Shown here in pieces: positions 24,851 through 34,708 of a DNA stretch of 64,000 nt. The translations under genes were made by a program, and so were the position numbers. The stretch lies in NCBI RefSeq assembly GCF_010725055.1, contig NZ_BJKB01000002.1:372001-436000 (forward strand), given 5' to 3'. This DNA is from Gelidibacter japonicus (lineage in GTDB: Bacteria > Bacteroidota > Bacteroidia > Flavobacteriales > Flavobacteriaceae). The notes under the pieces are model-generated. The model saw nothing but the letters and a program-made list of their open reading frames with translations. It was not told the DNA's origin and ran no database searches. Numbering within the stretch: position 1 is the stretch's first letter; each line of letters starts with the position of its first letter.

Positions 24851-26440
24851 ATGAGTTTTAAGAAAGAAATAGAAAGACGACGCACGTTTGGTATTATTGC
24901 ACATCCAGATGCTGGAAAAACAACACTGACCGAGAAACTATTATTATTTGGTGGTGCCATTCAAGAGGCTGGTGCAGTAAAGAGCAACAAAATCAAAAAA
25001 GGGGCGACGAGTGACTTTATGGAAATTGAACGTCAGCGTGGAATTTCTGTCGCCACTTCGGTATTGGCTTTTGAATATGAAGGCAAGAAAATAAATATTC
25101 TGGATACGCCTGGGCACAAGGACTTTGCCGAAGATACATTTAGAACCCTAACCGCTGTAGATAGTGTTATTGTCGTTATTGATGTTGCTAAAGGTGTGGA
25201 AGAACAAACCGAAAAATTAGTAGAGGTTTGTAGAATGCGAAATATCCCTATGATTGTGTTTATCAATAAACTCGATCGTGAAGGAAGAGATGCGTTCGAT
25301 TTGTTGGATGAAGTAGAGCAAAAACTTAGTTTAAGAGTGGTCCCTATGAGCTTTCCAATAGGAATGGGCTATGATTTTAAGGGTATTTATAATTTATGGG
25401 AAAAAAACATCAATCTCTTTAGTGGCAGTAATCGAAAGAACATTGAAGAAACCATTGAAATTTCCGATTTGGAATCTAAAGAAATAGACACTCTCGTTGG
25501 AAAAAAAGCAGCGGATACACTTCGTGAAGAAATTGAACTTGTAGAAGGTATCTACCCTACATTTGATAGAGATGAATATTTAAACGGAACGCAACAACCG
25601 GTGTTTTTTGGATCTGCCTTAAATAATTTTGGGGTTAGGGAACTACTGGACTGTTTTGTGGAAATTGCCCCAAAACCAAGACCTAAACAAAGCGAAGAAC
25701 GCTTGGTGCAACCGGATGAAAAGGAATTCACAGGCTTTGTATTTAAGATTCACGCCAATATGGATCCGAACCATCGTGACCGATTGGCCTTTATAAAAAT
25801 TGTTTCGGGCACTTTTGAACGCAACAAACCGTATCTGCACGTTAGAAACAATAAAAAAGTGAAATTCTCCAGTCCGAATGCCTTTTTTGCAGAAAAGAAA
25901 GAAATTGTGGATGTCTCATATCCGGGGGACATTGTAGGTATACATGATACTGGTAATTTTAAGATAGGAGACACACTTACTGAAGGTGAGATCATCAATT
26001 ACAAAGGTATTCCAAGCTTTTCTCCTGAACACTTTAGATACATCAATAATGCTGATCCATTAAAATCAAAACAGCTTTATAAAGGTATCGATCAGTTAAT
26101 GGATGAAGGTGTGGCACAACTATTTACCTTGGAGCTCAATGGCAGAAAGGTCATCGGAACCGTTGGTGCCCTACAATATGAAGTCATCCAATACCGATTG
26201 GAACATGAGTATGGCGCTAAATGTACCTACGAAAATTTAAATGTGTACAAAGCCTGCTGGGTAGAACCGACCGATCCGAAAAATGAGGAGTACAAAGATT
26301 TTTTAAGAGTAAAACATCGGTATTTGGCAAAGGATAAACAAGACCAATTGGTGTTTTTAGCCGATTCTCAATTTACATTGCAAATGACACAACAAACCTA
26401 TCCGAGCATTAAGTTTCATTTCGTTTCGGAATACAAGTAA
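24851..26440 (+). CDS. prfC: Peptide chain release factor 3
   Basis: GTPase that removes RF1/RF2 from the ribosome after termination. The 529-residue product has the usual length and G motifs: G1 AHPDAGKTTLTE (about 17-28), G2 region RGISVATSV (about 64-72), G3 DTPGHKDF (about 86-93) and G4 NKLDREG (about 141-147). The family-specific opening EIERRRTFGIIAHPDAGKTT separates it from EF-G. Transcribed alone, diverging from idi. Confidence 0.95.
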   Translation: MSFKKEIERRRTFGIIAHPDAGKTTLTEKLLLFGGAIQEAGAVKSNKIKKGATSDFMEIERQRGISVATSVLAFEYEGKKINILDTPGHKDFAEDTFRTLTAVDSVIVVIDVAKGVEEQTEKLVEVCRMRNIPMIVFINKLDREGRDAFDLLDEVEQKLSLRVVPMSFPIGMGYDFKGIYNLWEKNINLFSGSNRKNIEETIEISDLESKEIDTLVGKKAADTLREEIELVEGIYPTFDRDEYLNGTQQPVFFGSALNNFGVRELLDCFVEIAPKPRPKQSEERLVQPDEKEFTGFVFKIHANMDPNHRDRLAFIKIVSGTFERNKPYLHVRNNKKVKFSSPNAFFAEKKEIVDVSYPGDIVGIHDTGNFKIGDTLTEGEIINYKGIPSFSPEHFRYINNADPLKSKQLYKGIDQLMDEGVAQLFTLELNGRKVIGTVGALQYEVIQYRLEHEYGAKCTYENLNVYKACWVEPTDPKNEEYKDFLRVKHRYLAKDKQDQLVFLADSQFTLQMTQQTYPSIKFHFVSEYK

Positions 26441-26517
26441 TTAAATTACAGTAAATCAAGTACCAAGTTCCAAGAAAACAATCCAAAGACCTGCTTGGTG
26501 CTTCAGGCTTCGTGCTT

Positions 26518-29295
26518 TTAGTCAAAATAAAAAACCTCATCCCGTCCACTTTCTCCCTTTGGACCCAAGCTATTGAATTTCCAGCTAAAACTTAACATAA
26601 AGTACTGTTCCAAGACGGTACTTTGTGAATCCTGGATATAATTTTCGGTTGTAGTGCGTCGCGCATTTGTGTTTTGATTCAACAGATCATAAACCTTTAG
26701 TGTCACCGTACCATTGTCCTTCATAACAGAGTATGCCAAAGTAGCATTCCAAAACCAGGCACTCTTTTGAAAACCTTGGGCCACATTAGGATTGTACATA
26801 TAATTAATATCATTACGCCATTCGAGATTTTTAGGAAAAAATGTTGCCGTTCTAATGCCTAAGTTGTGACTCATAAAATTTCGATTGTCCAAATCATCCA
26901 AGTCGTAACGTGTCTTGGTAAAGGAGAGACGATAGTTCGGCCGAATTTCAAAAAGACTCTTCCATCGATAAGTCACTTCGAGATTTGGGTTAAGTCTGGT
27001 GCTTGTGGCGGCGTATTTCACATCATTATTGAAATTGACTTGTTGACTTAAATTTCCCGATAAACCAACACGAAACTTAATGGTTTGTAAAGAATCTATC
27101 TTAAAATCCTTACTGAAATTTGAACCCATAAACATCGAATAATTACCATCAACGTTGGTATAGGTCGTATTTCTAACCAAATTATCATCAACTGTGGTCA
27201 TGGACACCACTCTGTCTTCAGTTAAATTGGCATTGGCATACATATAAAACCCGGTTCGTTTCTGAAAATCAAAACTATTATACCCGAAATTCAAACTATG
27301 CCTTGTTGATGGTTTCAAATTCGGATTTCCAATGATGGTGTTCAATGGGTCCGAAACATCTTCAAAAGGCTGTAATTGAGATATTTCAGGGGCATCATTT
27401 TGATAATCATATCTGAAATTAAACGAGGATTTTGGACTGAAACGGTAATTCATATTGGCATCTAGGTCCAGAAAATTAAAACTTTCCTTCAAGCTCAATT
27501 CCGGTCTCAATCTATCAGCATTTTCCATTGTTCTATAGGTATATCCAGACCCCAATCTAAAAGTCATTTTATCAGAATTATAGACTAATCTAAGGTTGGG
27601 AGATTGCGTTTGGTTCTTGTTGATAAAATCGGTGCTCAATTCCGTATTAAAATTATCATACGATTGAGACATTTCATCAAAATCAAAGGTGCTTCTACGA
27701 TCTTTGCGTTTATCTGTACTAAAACCATACTTAAAATCAAGAAACCATTTTTTCGCTTCCAAAGGCAATCGATATGTGACTCCCATATTTAATCTGTTGG
27801 AACTCCTTTCACCATCTGTAAATTGCCTTCTTACAATATCATTAGGATCATCACCAAAAATATTGGTTTCGGAGTCTAAATAATCGTCAGAATTTGTGGC
27901 ATTCACATTGGCGTTCATATTCACTCTTACAAATGCACCATCAGCACCAAACCTCTTTGTGAGATTTAGATTATTACCAAAATTCTTTCCAAAGGTTTCA
28001 ACAAATGAAGCACTCTCTGACTGGTTGGTGAGAACACCGTCCTCACCTCGCGAAGCTTCTTGTTTTTCATAAGTATTAGTGGATTTAGAAAAGTTAAAGG
28101 AAGGCCTAACATTGACCATTAAAGTTGAATCGATCTTTATGTCAAAAGCCATGTTGGCTCTATGACTATCGGTATCATTAACAGAATTGGAAGTAGAACT
28201 CGTATAGTATCTTGAATCCGGCAAAAAGTTCTCCCGTTCAGTGACGGTCGCATTCTTTGAATTACTACCAGAGAAAAAATAATCTGCAGAAAGATCATTG
28301 TCTTTACCAAGTTCATCGGCATAATTCACACCAGCAGTATTTGAGGTTGTAATTCCTTGGCCTCCTCCAAAAGATCGGCCATCAATAGTAAAAGAACCTC
28401 CACTACTCACCGACATACTTCTTGCACCCCCAAACATCCTTCTAATTTCACCAAAACTAAAGCCCGACGAATTGATATTATTACCTCCAGATAGAACGCT
28501 CAATCGCTGTTCATTATCAAACATATTGACCATTCCCGCATACTCAAAACGATTGTCAGTTCCTGCACCCGCAGCTAGCCTCCCAAAAACACCCTTATTG
28601 TTTTCTTCTTTTATGGTCAGGTTAATCGTTTTATTTTGGTTGTCCCCTTTCTCACCGCTAAACGCTTCTGCTTTGGATTTTGTGTCCGTAATCTGAACTT
28701 TTTCAATTAGTTCCTTAGTCAGATTTCGGGTGGTAATCGTAGGGTCATTGCCAAAAAACGGCTTGCCATTAACCAAAATCTGATTGACCTCCTTGCCATT
28801 GACCTTAATTGCGCCATCCTCATCCACTTCTACGCCAGGAAGCTCCTTTAATAAATCTTCGACATTGGCATCTTTTTTGGTTTTAAAAGACGCCACGTTA
28901 AATTCCAAGGTGTCTTTTTTTATGGTAATGGGCGCTCTTGATCTCACAACCACTTCATCTAATACATTAGCCGTTTTTAGCGGAATAATTTTCAGGTTGA
29001 GAGGGTCTTTGCCGATTTTGAGAATTCGGGTATACGTTTCAAACCCTATATAGGAAATAATCAAGTTTAAGGAGTCTTCATAAGTCCTATTGTCCAGAAC
29101 AAACGCCCCGTTCTTATCAGAAATGGTATAGGTAACTAACGTAGAATCTTTAAGCGTTTCCAGATAAACGGTTGCCGATTCCAGTGGTGACTGATCGACC
29201 TCTGAAATCAAAGTGCCTGAAATTTTAAAAGGTTTACCTTGGGAAAAGGTCATACAGGTCCACAATAATGCGAACGTACACAGAAGTTTCTTCAT
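26518..29295 (-). CDS. TonB-receptor-like outer-membrane beta-barrel protein (OMP_b-brl_3 type)
   Basis: A 925-residue outer-membrane protein: signal peptide (1-19), CarboxypepD_reg-like domain (about 23-110), plug domain (about 115-225, with GVEVDEDGAIKVNGKEVNQI and FFGNDPTITTRNL) and a long barrel rich in aromatic/polar alternation (about 300-900). Unlike true SusC proteins it has no TonB box visible and no SusD partner beside it. Such proteins are common and functionally unassigned in Bacteroidota; small-molecule or peptide import is possible. The barrel region uses many Asn/Ser/Arg repeats, normal for the family. Confidence 0.82.
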   Translation of the reverse strand: MKKLLCTFALLWTCMTFSQGKPFKISGTLISEVDQSPLESATVYLETLKDSTLVTYTISDKNGAFVLDNRTYEDSLNLIISYIGFETYTRILKIGKDPLNLKIIPLKTANVLDEVVVRSRAPITIKKDTLEFNVASFKTKKDANVEDLLKELPGVEVDEDGAIKVNGKEVNQILVNGKPFFGNDPTITTRNLTKELIEKVQITDTKSKAEAFSGEKGDNQNKTINLTIKEENNKGVFGRLAAGAGTDNRFEYAGMVNMFDNEQRLSVLSGGNNINSSGFSFGEIRRMFGGARSMSVSSGGSFTIDGRSFGGGQGITTSNTAGVNYADELGKDNDLSADYFFSGSNSKNATVTERENFLPDSRYYTSSTSNSVNDTDSHRANMAFDIKIDSTLMVNVRPSFNFSKSTNTYEKQEASRGEDGVLTNQSESASFVETFGKNFGNNLNLTKRFGADGAFVRVNMNANVNATNSDDYLDSETNIFGDDPNDIVRRQFTDGERSSNRLNMGVTYRLPLEAKKWFLDFKYGFSTDKRKDRRSTFDFDEMSQSYDNFNTELSTDFINKNQTQSPNLRLVYNSDKMTFRLGSGYTYRTMENADRLRPELSLKESFNFLDLDANMNYRFSPKSSFNFRYDYQNDAPEISQLQPFEDVSDPLNTIIGNPNLKPSTRHSLNFGYNSFDFQKRTGFYMYANANLTEDRVVSMTTVDDNLVRNTTYTNVDGNYSMFMGSNFSKDFKIDSLQTIKFRVGLSGNLSQQVNFNNDVKYAATSTRLNPNLEVTYRWKSLFEIRPNYRLSFTKTRYDLDDLDNRNFMSHNLGIRTATFFPKNLEWRNDINYMYNPNVAQGFQKSAWFWNATLAYSVMKDNGTVTLKVYDLLNQNTNARRTTTENYIQDSQSTVLEQYFMLSFSWKFNSLGPKGESGRDEVFYFD

Positions 29296-29388
29296 GAGGT
29301 AATTTGACGATTAATAGCTTTTCAGAATCCGAAGATAACCGACAAATCCAACACAAGTCTTAAAAAAACTATAAATAAAACCTAAATT

Positions 29389-30693
29389 CTATTTCTTTCG
29401 CATATAAACACTGATGGGAACACCATGAAAGTTGAATTCTTCGCGAAGCTTATTTTCTAAAAAACGCTTGTAAGGCTCCTTTACATATTGAGGCAAATTA
29501 CAGAAAAAAGCAAATTGAGGCTGTGGTGTTGGCAATTGCATGATATACTTAATTTTGACGTATTTCCCTTTTAATGCCGGCGGTGGATTATTCTCAATAA
29601 TTGGCAACAACACCTCGTTGAGTTTACTTGTTTTTATTTTCTTGGAGCGATTGTTATAAACTTCTACGGCAGTTTCAATAGCCTTAAAAATTCGTTGTTT
29701 ATTTAACGCAGAAATGAATATAACTGGTACGTCCGTAAAAGGTTCAATCTCTTTGCGAATTTGTCTTTCGTAATCTCTCACAGTATTGGTTTCCTTTTCT
29801 ACCAAATCCCATTTATTGACTAAAATCACAATGCCTTTTCTGTTGCGCTCAGCCAACCAAAATATATTTTGAACCTGTCCATCGAACCCTCGTGTGGCAT
29901 CGTGGACCAACAACACTACATCGCAATGCTCAATGGCTCTAACGCTACGCATTACTGAGTAAAACTCCAAATCTTCCTTTACCTTTGATTTACGACGGAT
30001 TCCCGCAGTATCTACCAAATTAAATTCAAATCCGAATTGGTTGTATTTTGTGTCAATGGCGTCTCTTGTCGTCCCTGCAATATCAGTGACGATATAACGT
30101 TCTTCGCCAATCAGGGCATTGATAAAAGATGATTTCCCTGCATTTGGACGGCCTACAACCGCAAATCTTGGCAAATCACTTTCTTCTTCTTCAACGTGTT
30201 CTGGCAATGCATCCACTACCGCATCAAGCAAATCTCCGGTACCACTACCGCTGATGCTGGCAATCGTAAAATACTCTCCTAATCCTAACGAATAAAATTC
30301 TACAGCATTTTCTGCACGCTTATTATTATCCACTTTATTGACAGCCAAAAAAACGGGCTTATTGACTTTTCTTAGCAATTTGGCGACGTCTTCGTCCATT
30401 CCTGTCACTCCGGTTTCGACATCAACTACAAAAATAATTACATCCGCCTCATCAATAGCAAGCTCCACCTGTTTGTCAATTTCAATTTCAAAAACATCAT
30501 CACTACCAACAACATATCCTCCTGTATCGATCACAGAAAACTCCCGACCATTCCACTCCGATTTCCCGTAATGTCTATCTCTGGTCACACCACTTACTGC
30601 GTCAACAATAGCTTCCCTCCGTTTGATTAAACGATTGAATAACGTTGATTTTCCTACATTTGGACGACCTACTATGGCTACTATACTACTCAT
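29389..30693 (-). CDS. der: Ribosome-assembly GTPase Der (EngA)
   Basis: Double GTPase needed for 50S assembly. The 434-residue protein has two G domains, G1 GRPNVGKST (about 8-16) with DTGGYV and NKVDN, and a second G1 GRPNAGKSS (about 180-188) with DTAGIRRK and NKWDLVEK, followed by a KH-like domain (about 350-434). A TACCTTTG element at 30711-30718 gives a 17-base leader. Confidence 0.97.
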   Translation of the reverse strand: MSSIVAIVGRPNVGKSTLFNRLIKRREAIVDAVSGVTRDRHYGKSEWNGREFSVIDTGGYVVGSDDVFEIEIDKQVELAIDEADVIIFVVDVETGVTGMDEDVAKLLRKVNKPVFLAVNKVDNNKRAENAVEFYSLGLGEYFTIASISGSGTGDLLDAVVDALPEHVEEEESDLPRFAVVGRPNAGKSSFINALIGEERYIVTDIAGTTRDAIDTKYNQFGFEFNLVDTAGIRRKSKVKEDLEFYSVMRSVRAIEHCDVVLLVHDATRGFDGQVQNIFWLAERNRKGIVILVNKWDLVEKETNTVRDYERQIRKEIEPFTDVPVIFISALNKQRIFKAIETAVEVYNNRSKKIKTSKLNEVLLPIIENNPPPALKGKYVKIKYIMQLPTPQPQFAFFCNLPQYVKEPYKRFLENKLREEFNFHGVPISVYMRKK

Positions 30694-30710
30694 GACTTTT
30701 AAATTGTTTG

Positions 30711-30718
30711 CAAAGGTA
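30711..30718 (-). promoter_or_regulatory. -7 element of the der promoter (TACCTTTG)
   Basis: Exact TAnnTTTG match on the minus strand, 17 bases upstream of the der ATG; T-rich at the -33 distance. Confidence 0.5.
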
Positions 30719-30771
30719 GTGTTTCCTTTCTGAAAAAAATAGAGTATTTTTCAGTGCTTTAAATTATATCT

Positions 30772-31278
30772 ATGTCATTATCAAACGAAATTGTTCTAAG
30801 GCCTCGTTTTAAAATGGAATTAAACCATAGCAATGCGATCATCTTAAAAACATTTGAGGACGCAAAGTCCACAAGCAAAACCTATAAAATAGTTAGGGTT
30901 GACGATCATGTTTTTATACGATTGCCCACTCATGAACAACAGTTCTGGTCGCCCCAATTGCATTTGGAAATCAATGAGATAAATGACAAAACGTCCACAC
31001 TCCATGGTCTGTTTGGACCTAATCCAACTATTTGGACCATGTTTATGTTTTTACATTTTTTGGTTGCAGGGCTATTTATTGCCTTTGGGATTTGGACCTA
31101 CACCAATTGGACCTTAGAAAATCCATATGGAATCCCCTTGGGGCTGATGCTATTAATGGTAGTGGCTTGGTTTGTGCTATATTTTGCTGGTCGGTACGGA
31201 AGAGCGAAAGGAAAAGATGAAATGCATGGACTTTATGGTTTTATGGAGATGACTCTAAAAACGAATGGATTGATATAG
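30772..31278 (+). CDS. Membrane protein of unknown function, two transmembrane segments
   Basis: A 168-residue protein. The first 80 residues are soluble and strand-rich (FKMELNHSNAIILKTFED ... HVFIRLPTHEQQFWSPQLHLEI), then two membrane segments (about 88-108 and 121-142) and a short polar tail. Its soluble part looks like the protein family found beside der/era in Flavobacteriaceae, but I cannot give it a name. Diverges from der with 78 bases between. Confidence 0.7.
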   Translation: MSLSNEIVLRPRFKMELNHSNAIILKTFEDAKSTSKTYKIVRVDDHVFIRLPTHEQQFWSPQLHLEINEINDKTSTLHGLFGPNPTIWTMFMFLHFLVAGLFIAFGIWTYTNWTLENPYGIPLGLMLLMVVAWFVLYFAGRYGRAKGKDEMHGLYGFMEMTLKTNGLI

Positions 31279-31280
31279 AA

Positions 31281-31342
31281 GTTATGACGCAGAGCTTTGT
31301 TATGACGCAGAGTTTCACGGAGGTGCACGGAGTTACACGGAG
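31281..31342. repeat. Dispersed-type repeat with CGCAGAG and CACGGAG units
   Basis: GTTATGACGCAGAG occurs twice (31281-31294 and 31299-31312, period 18), followed by three CACGGAG-type units (31316-31341). Sequences of this 'cgcagag...cacggag' kind recur in intergenic DNA of many bacteria. No coding content. Confidence 0.55.
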
Positions 31343-31497
31343 AAATGATCGAAAGTATTTGGAAATCTATCTATGATAGATAATTTTAATATTGATCGAC
31401 GTTGACCATTCAATAGCTACTACCGACTACCCTCTACCAACTGTTAACTATAAACTCAGACTGAATTCTGCTGACTGCCTACAGCAGACTTAAAAAA

Positions 31498-32382
31498 CTA
31501 CTTCTGGTTATACCCAAAGCGTTTCAACTGCTTCTGGTCACTTCGCCAGTTTTTATTGACCTTAACGTACAATTCCAAATGGACTTGTTTTCCGAAGAAC
31601 AGTTCCAGATCCTTTCTGGCCTCTACGCCTACTCTTTTCAACGCAGCACCTTTGTGTCCGATGATGATTCCTTTTTGTGTTTCGCGTTCTACCATAATGA
31701 CAGATCGCATTCTGATAATGTTTTCCTCTTCGAAAAATTCCTCAGTATCAATTTCAACGGCATAGGGAATCTCCTTTTTATAATGCATTAGGATTTTTTC
31801 CCGAATGGTTTCATTTACAAAAAAACGTTCCGGCCTGTCCGTCAACTGATCTTTTGGGTAAAACGCTGGCGATTCAGGTAAGAGTTCAATAATTCTCCCG
31901 AACACTTCTTTGACGTTAAACCCTTCTAAGGCGGAAATTGGATAAATTTCCGCATTTGGTACTTTTTCAGACCATAATTGCACTTGTTCTTCCAATTGTT
32001 GCTGGTCGGACTTGTCAATCTTATTCAATAGGAGCAACACTGGAATTTTGGAAGTGGTAATTTTCTTAAAGAAGGCCTCATCTTTAAGTTCCTGTTCTCC
32101 TATTTCCACCATATATAACAGAACATCGGCATCGTCAAAAGCAGATTTCACAAAATCCATCATCGATGCCTGAAGCTCATAAGCGGGTTTGATAATTCCA
32201 GGGGTATCTGATAAAATGACCTGAAAATCATCGCCATTGACAATCCCAAGAATACGGTGTCTTGTAGTCTGTGCTTTAGAAGTGATAATAGATAGTTTCT
32301 CTCCCACGAAGGCATTCATCAATGTTGACTTACCAACATTAGGATTCCCGATAATATTTACAAAACCTGCTTTATGCATCAT
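31498..32382 (-). CDS. era: GTPase Era
   Basis: 16S rRNA-binding GTPase needed for 30S maturation. The ATG at 32382 or the next one at 32379 (MHKAGFVNIIG) gives about 294 residues, the normal length; a longer frame reaches 32436 but its start lies upstream of the -7 element at 32396-32403, so it is not translated from that promoter. G1 GNPNVGKST is at about 12-20, G3 DTPG at about 59, G4 NKID at about 121, and a C-terminal KH domain ends with KNWRSDQKQLKRFGYNQ. It is about 930 bases past der in the same orientation, with the membrane-protein gene opposed between them. Confidence 0.95.
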   Translation of the reverse strand: MMHKAGFVNIIGNPNVGKSTLMNAFVGEKLSIITSKAQTTRHRILGIVNGDDFQVILSDTPGIIKPAYELQASMMDFVKSAFDDADVLLYMVEIGEQELKDEAFFKKITTSKIPVLLLLNKIDKSDQQQLEEQVQLWSEKVPNAEIYPISALEGFNVKEVFGRIIELLPESPAFYPKDQLTDRPERFFVNETIREKILMHYKKEIPYAVEIDTEEFFEEENIIRMRSVIMVERETQKGIIIGHKGAALKRVGVEARKDLELFFGKQVHLELYVKVNKNWRSDQKQLKRFGYNQK

Positions 32383-32395
32383 ATGATAATTTTTA

Positions 32396-32403
32396 CAAAG
32401 ATA
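32396..32403 (-). promoter_or_regulatory. -7 element fixing the era start (TATCTTTG)
   Basis: Exact TAnnTTTG match on the minus strand, 13 bases upstream of the ATG at 32382 and downstream of the in-frame ATG at 32436. Confidence 0.5.
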
Positions 32404-32492
32404 AGTTTTAAATTTAAGACGGTTGATTGCCAACAATGGGTTTTAATATCTTGAGGTTTTTCTCGAACGAAAAAACAACTCCAGAGTCGTTC

Positions 32493-33491
32493 TCATGGCC
32501 TTACCTGTCCCTTCCGGTCGGACGGGCTCCGAGGTCCTTGATCATTTTGGGAGTCACGCTCCTCTTTTTCAATCTGCTCAAGCACTTCCGAAATTGTATG
32601 CGAATCATGCCCATATTTTTTTGAAAACTCCTTGGTAAAAGCAGCTCCGAAAAAGAAAATGAGACACGAATAAGACACCCAAAGCAAGACCAAAACAATA
32701 CCACCTGCAGCACCATAAGTTGATCCCGGATTTGCCGTACCAAAATAAAGACCTAATAAATATTTGCCAAGCGTAAAAAGAAGCGCCGTAATAAAAGCAC
32801 CAATCCACACCGTTTTCCATTTTATTTTTGCGTCGGGCATGTATTTGAACATCAGCGCAAAAAGTGTGGTAACCACAGCCACTGACAATACCAAGTCCAA
32901 TAGATAAGCAATATAAAGTACAATATGTGGAAACATTTCTTTTATATAGTTGCTAAACACTCCTAAAACGGCGGAAATTATAAAACTTATGAGCAATAAA
33001 AATCCAATGACCAATATAAAGGCAAAACTTCTGGCACGATCAGTAAGCAGTTTTTTTAAACTGAATTTTTCAGAGTCTTCTACCTTCCAGATTTTATTGA
33101 GTGAAATCTGCAATTGATAAAATACCCCAGTGGCTCCAAAAATAATACTGGCAATACCTATAAGAGTAGAAATAATATTCTTCTCCGTATTGAGTGTTTC
33201 GGAAATAATTGTTTTTATGATTTCTTTCGCTTCCGGTCCCAAGACTTCACTGATTTCCTGGGTCAATTGGCCTTGAACAATAGCAGGTCCCCAGAAAGCA
33301 CCCACAATATTTATCAGAATAACAATAAGTCCAGGTAAGGACAATACAGAATAGTACGCCACAACGGCACTTAAACGCCACGGATCCTCATCATTCCACG
33401 TTTTGAAACTTTTCACAAATAAGGAAGGGAGATGCTTCAGTTTGAAATATTCTTCAACATGCTCTGACTTCTTTATGAGTTTTGCATTCAT
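32493..33491 (-). CDS. YihY/BrkB family inner-membrane protein
   Basis: A 332-residue protein with about six membrane segments (about 36-58, 105-125, 150-175, 185-210, 225-245, 255-280) of the YihY/UPF0761 family, once mislabelled ribonuclease BN. The family motif region FKTWNDEDPWRLSAVVAYYSVLSLPGL is at about 29-55. The last 17 residues (NDQGPRSPSDRKGQVRP) are translated from a GC-rich repeat copy at 32496-32546, unlike the AT-rich body of the gene, so the natural C-terminus has been replaced or extended. Transport or stress role unknown. Confidence 0.85.
   Translation of the reverse strand: MNAKLIKKSEHVEEYFKLKHLPSLFVKSFKTWNDEDPWRLSAVVAYYSVLSLPGLIVILINIVGAFWGPAIVQGQLTQEISEVLGPEAKEIIKTIISETLNTEKNIISTLIGIASIIFGATGVFYQLQISLNKIWKVEDSEKFSLKKLLTDRARSFAFILVIGFLLLISFIISAVLGVFSNYIKEMFPHIVLYIAYLLDLVLSVAVVTTLFALMFKYMPDAKIKWKTVWIGAFITALLFTLGKYLLGLYFGTANPGSTYGAAGGIVLVLLWVSYSCLIFFFGAAFTKEFSKKYGHDSHTISEVLEQIEKEERDSQNDQGPRSPSDRKGQVRP
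32496..32546. repeat. GC-rich intergenic repeat, copy 3, inside the YihY 3' end
   Basis: TACCTGTCCCTTCCGGTCGG followed by ACGGGCTCCGAGGT and TTGAT matches the pattern of copy 1 at 12717-12770 (same GGCTCCGAGGT...TTGAT right end). GC is far above the flanks. It encodes the last 17 residues of the YihY-family protein and its stop. Confidence 0.55.
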
Positions 33492-33528
33492 TGGATAACG
33501 AGTGTTTTTATTTTTTAAAGTTAAAACA

Positions 33529-33759
33529 TTACTTTGGATACCTCTGTTTTATGTTCCGAATTATGTCCTCCAAACCATTTAATTTTAGCTCATATACGGT
33601 TTGGAGCATCAGACCAAGTTGCCCCTTGGGAAATCCCTTGTTATGATACCAAACCACGTAATACTCCGGTAAATCGATCAGGAACCGACCTTCATACTTG
33701 CCGAAAGGCATTTTGGTATGGGCAAGTTTTATGAGAAAATTTTGATCAGGCTCTATCAC
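33529..33759 (-). CDS. DUF3820 family protein
   Basis: A 76-residue cytoplasmic protein containing the DUF3820 core MPFGKYEGRFLIDLPEYYVVWY (about 17-38, written here only in part). The start codon is GTG at 33757-33759, whose first G is the last base of the preceding stop (TAGTG), implying translational coupling. The family has no firm function; related domains occur in exonuclease-like proteins. Confidence 0.8.
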   Translation of the reverse strand: MIEPDQNFLIKLAHTKMPFGKYEGRFLIDLPEYYVVWYHNKGFPKGQLGLMLQTVYELKLNGLEDIIRNIKQRYPK

Positions 33760-34307
33760 TACTTATTGGGGTTTTTATAATCGTTGTAGACTTTTAAGGC
33801 ATCTTTTATCCTTTTATTCCAATCCGATTGCGACTTTGCGTCCATTGAGTGTTTTGTTTCAAGATCATATGTAGATTGCTCGATCGCCATTTCATTGATA
33901 ATGCGTTTATAAACACTCTCCAGATCGCGTTTGATGTTTTTGGAAATTTTTAAAAGGGTGATTTCCTTCCTGAATTTACGCGCATATAATTCCGTAATAT
34001 CAAAATGCAACTGCTCATGGGCAAGAATATGGTCTGATGCTCTTTTCTTATGGAACCAAGAACGTTTTGGGTAAAAATGAGCTTGAACCTGGACATTAAA
34101 ATCCGTGACTTTATGTCGATCCTCCTTAACGGAAAACTTATAAGAAATTCCAGAAGAAGTCAGCGCCACAACATCCCCAAAATTTTGAGGCCGACCCTTA
34201 AAATCTGACCAATTCAATTGAACTGTGTCTTCCCACTCTATAACTTCCTCATTAATAGACTGTTCGTTAAGAACCAATGCCAAAACAACAAATAGATTGT
34301 AGATCAT
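33759..34307 (-). CDS. DUF922-like exported protein with HEXXH motif
   Basis: With the ATG at 34307 (sharing the A of the OsmC stop, TGATG) the product is 182 residues with a short signal peptide (MIYNLFVVLALVLNEQ). A longer start at 34316 is also possible. A zinc-protease-like motif H-E-Q-L-H lies at 97-101 within ILAHEQLHFDITELYARKF, followed by Glu about 7 residues on, and the WSDFKGRPQ block (about 33-41) is typical of DUF922. It is probably a periplasmic metallopeptidase of unknown substrate; the family is not biochemically defined as far as I know. Confidence 0.75.
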   Translation of the reverse strand: MIYNLFVVLALVLNEQSINEEVIEWEDTVQLNWSDFKGRPQNFGDVVALTSSGISYKFSVKEDRHKVTDFNVQVQAHFYPKRSWFHKKRASDHILAHEQLHFDITELYARKFRKEITLLKISKNIKRDLESVYKRIINEMAIEQSTYDLETKHSMDAKSQSDWNKRIKDALKVYNDYKNPNK

Positions 34308-34708
34308 CACATCCACTTAAAGGTAATGGCTTTTTCTATGTCTGGATGAAGACTATAAAGGACAGGACAGGTTCTGCCCGTGTTTTCAAGAATCTTTTTG
34401 GTCTTATCATCTGCCTCAAATGGCAAATTCATGAGCACTTCAATTTTTGAAATTCGCCTTGGATTACTGGCCATTATTTTGGTGACTTCTGACGTAGTAC
34501 CTGTCATATCTACACCCAAATCCCTTGCCTTGATACCCATAACGGTCATCATGCAACTTGCCAATCCGGTAGCGACAGTATCGGTAGGAGAGAAAGCCAG
34601 TCCTTTGCCATTGTTATCCGTAGGAGCATCAGTAATAAATGCATTCCCAGATTTCAAATGGGTACATTCAGTTCTTAAAGCGCCAAGATAAACCACTTTT
34701 GATGTCAT
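34307..34708 (-). CDS. OsmC family peroxiredoxin-like protein
   Basis: A 133-residue cytoplasmic protein with the two conserved cysteines, C52 in GLASCMMTVMG and C114 in GRTCPVLYSL, that reduce organic hydroperoxides in OsmC/Ohr proteins. PTDTVATGLASC is the usual helix start. It overlaps the LysM gene by 4 bases (ATGA) and the DUF922 gene by 1, so all are co-translated. The exact peroxide substrate is unknown. Confidence 0.9.
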   Translation of the reverse strand: MTSKVVYLGALRTECTHLKSGNAFITDAPTDNNGKGLAFSPTDTVATGLASCMMTVMGIKARDLGVDMTGTTSEVTKIMASNPRRISKIEVLMNLPFEADDKTKKILENTGRTCPVLYSLHPDIEKAITFKWM

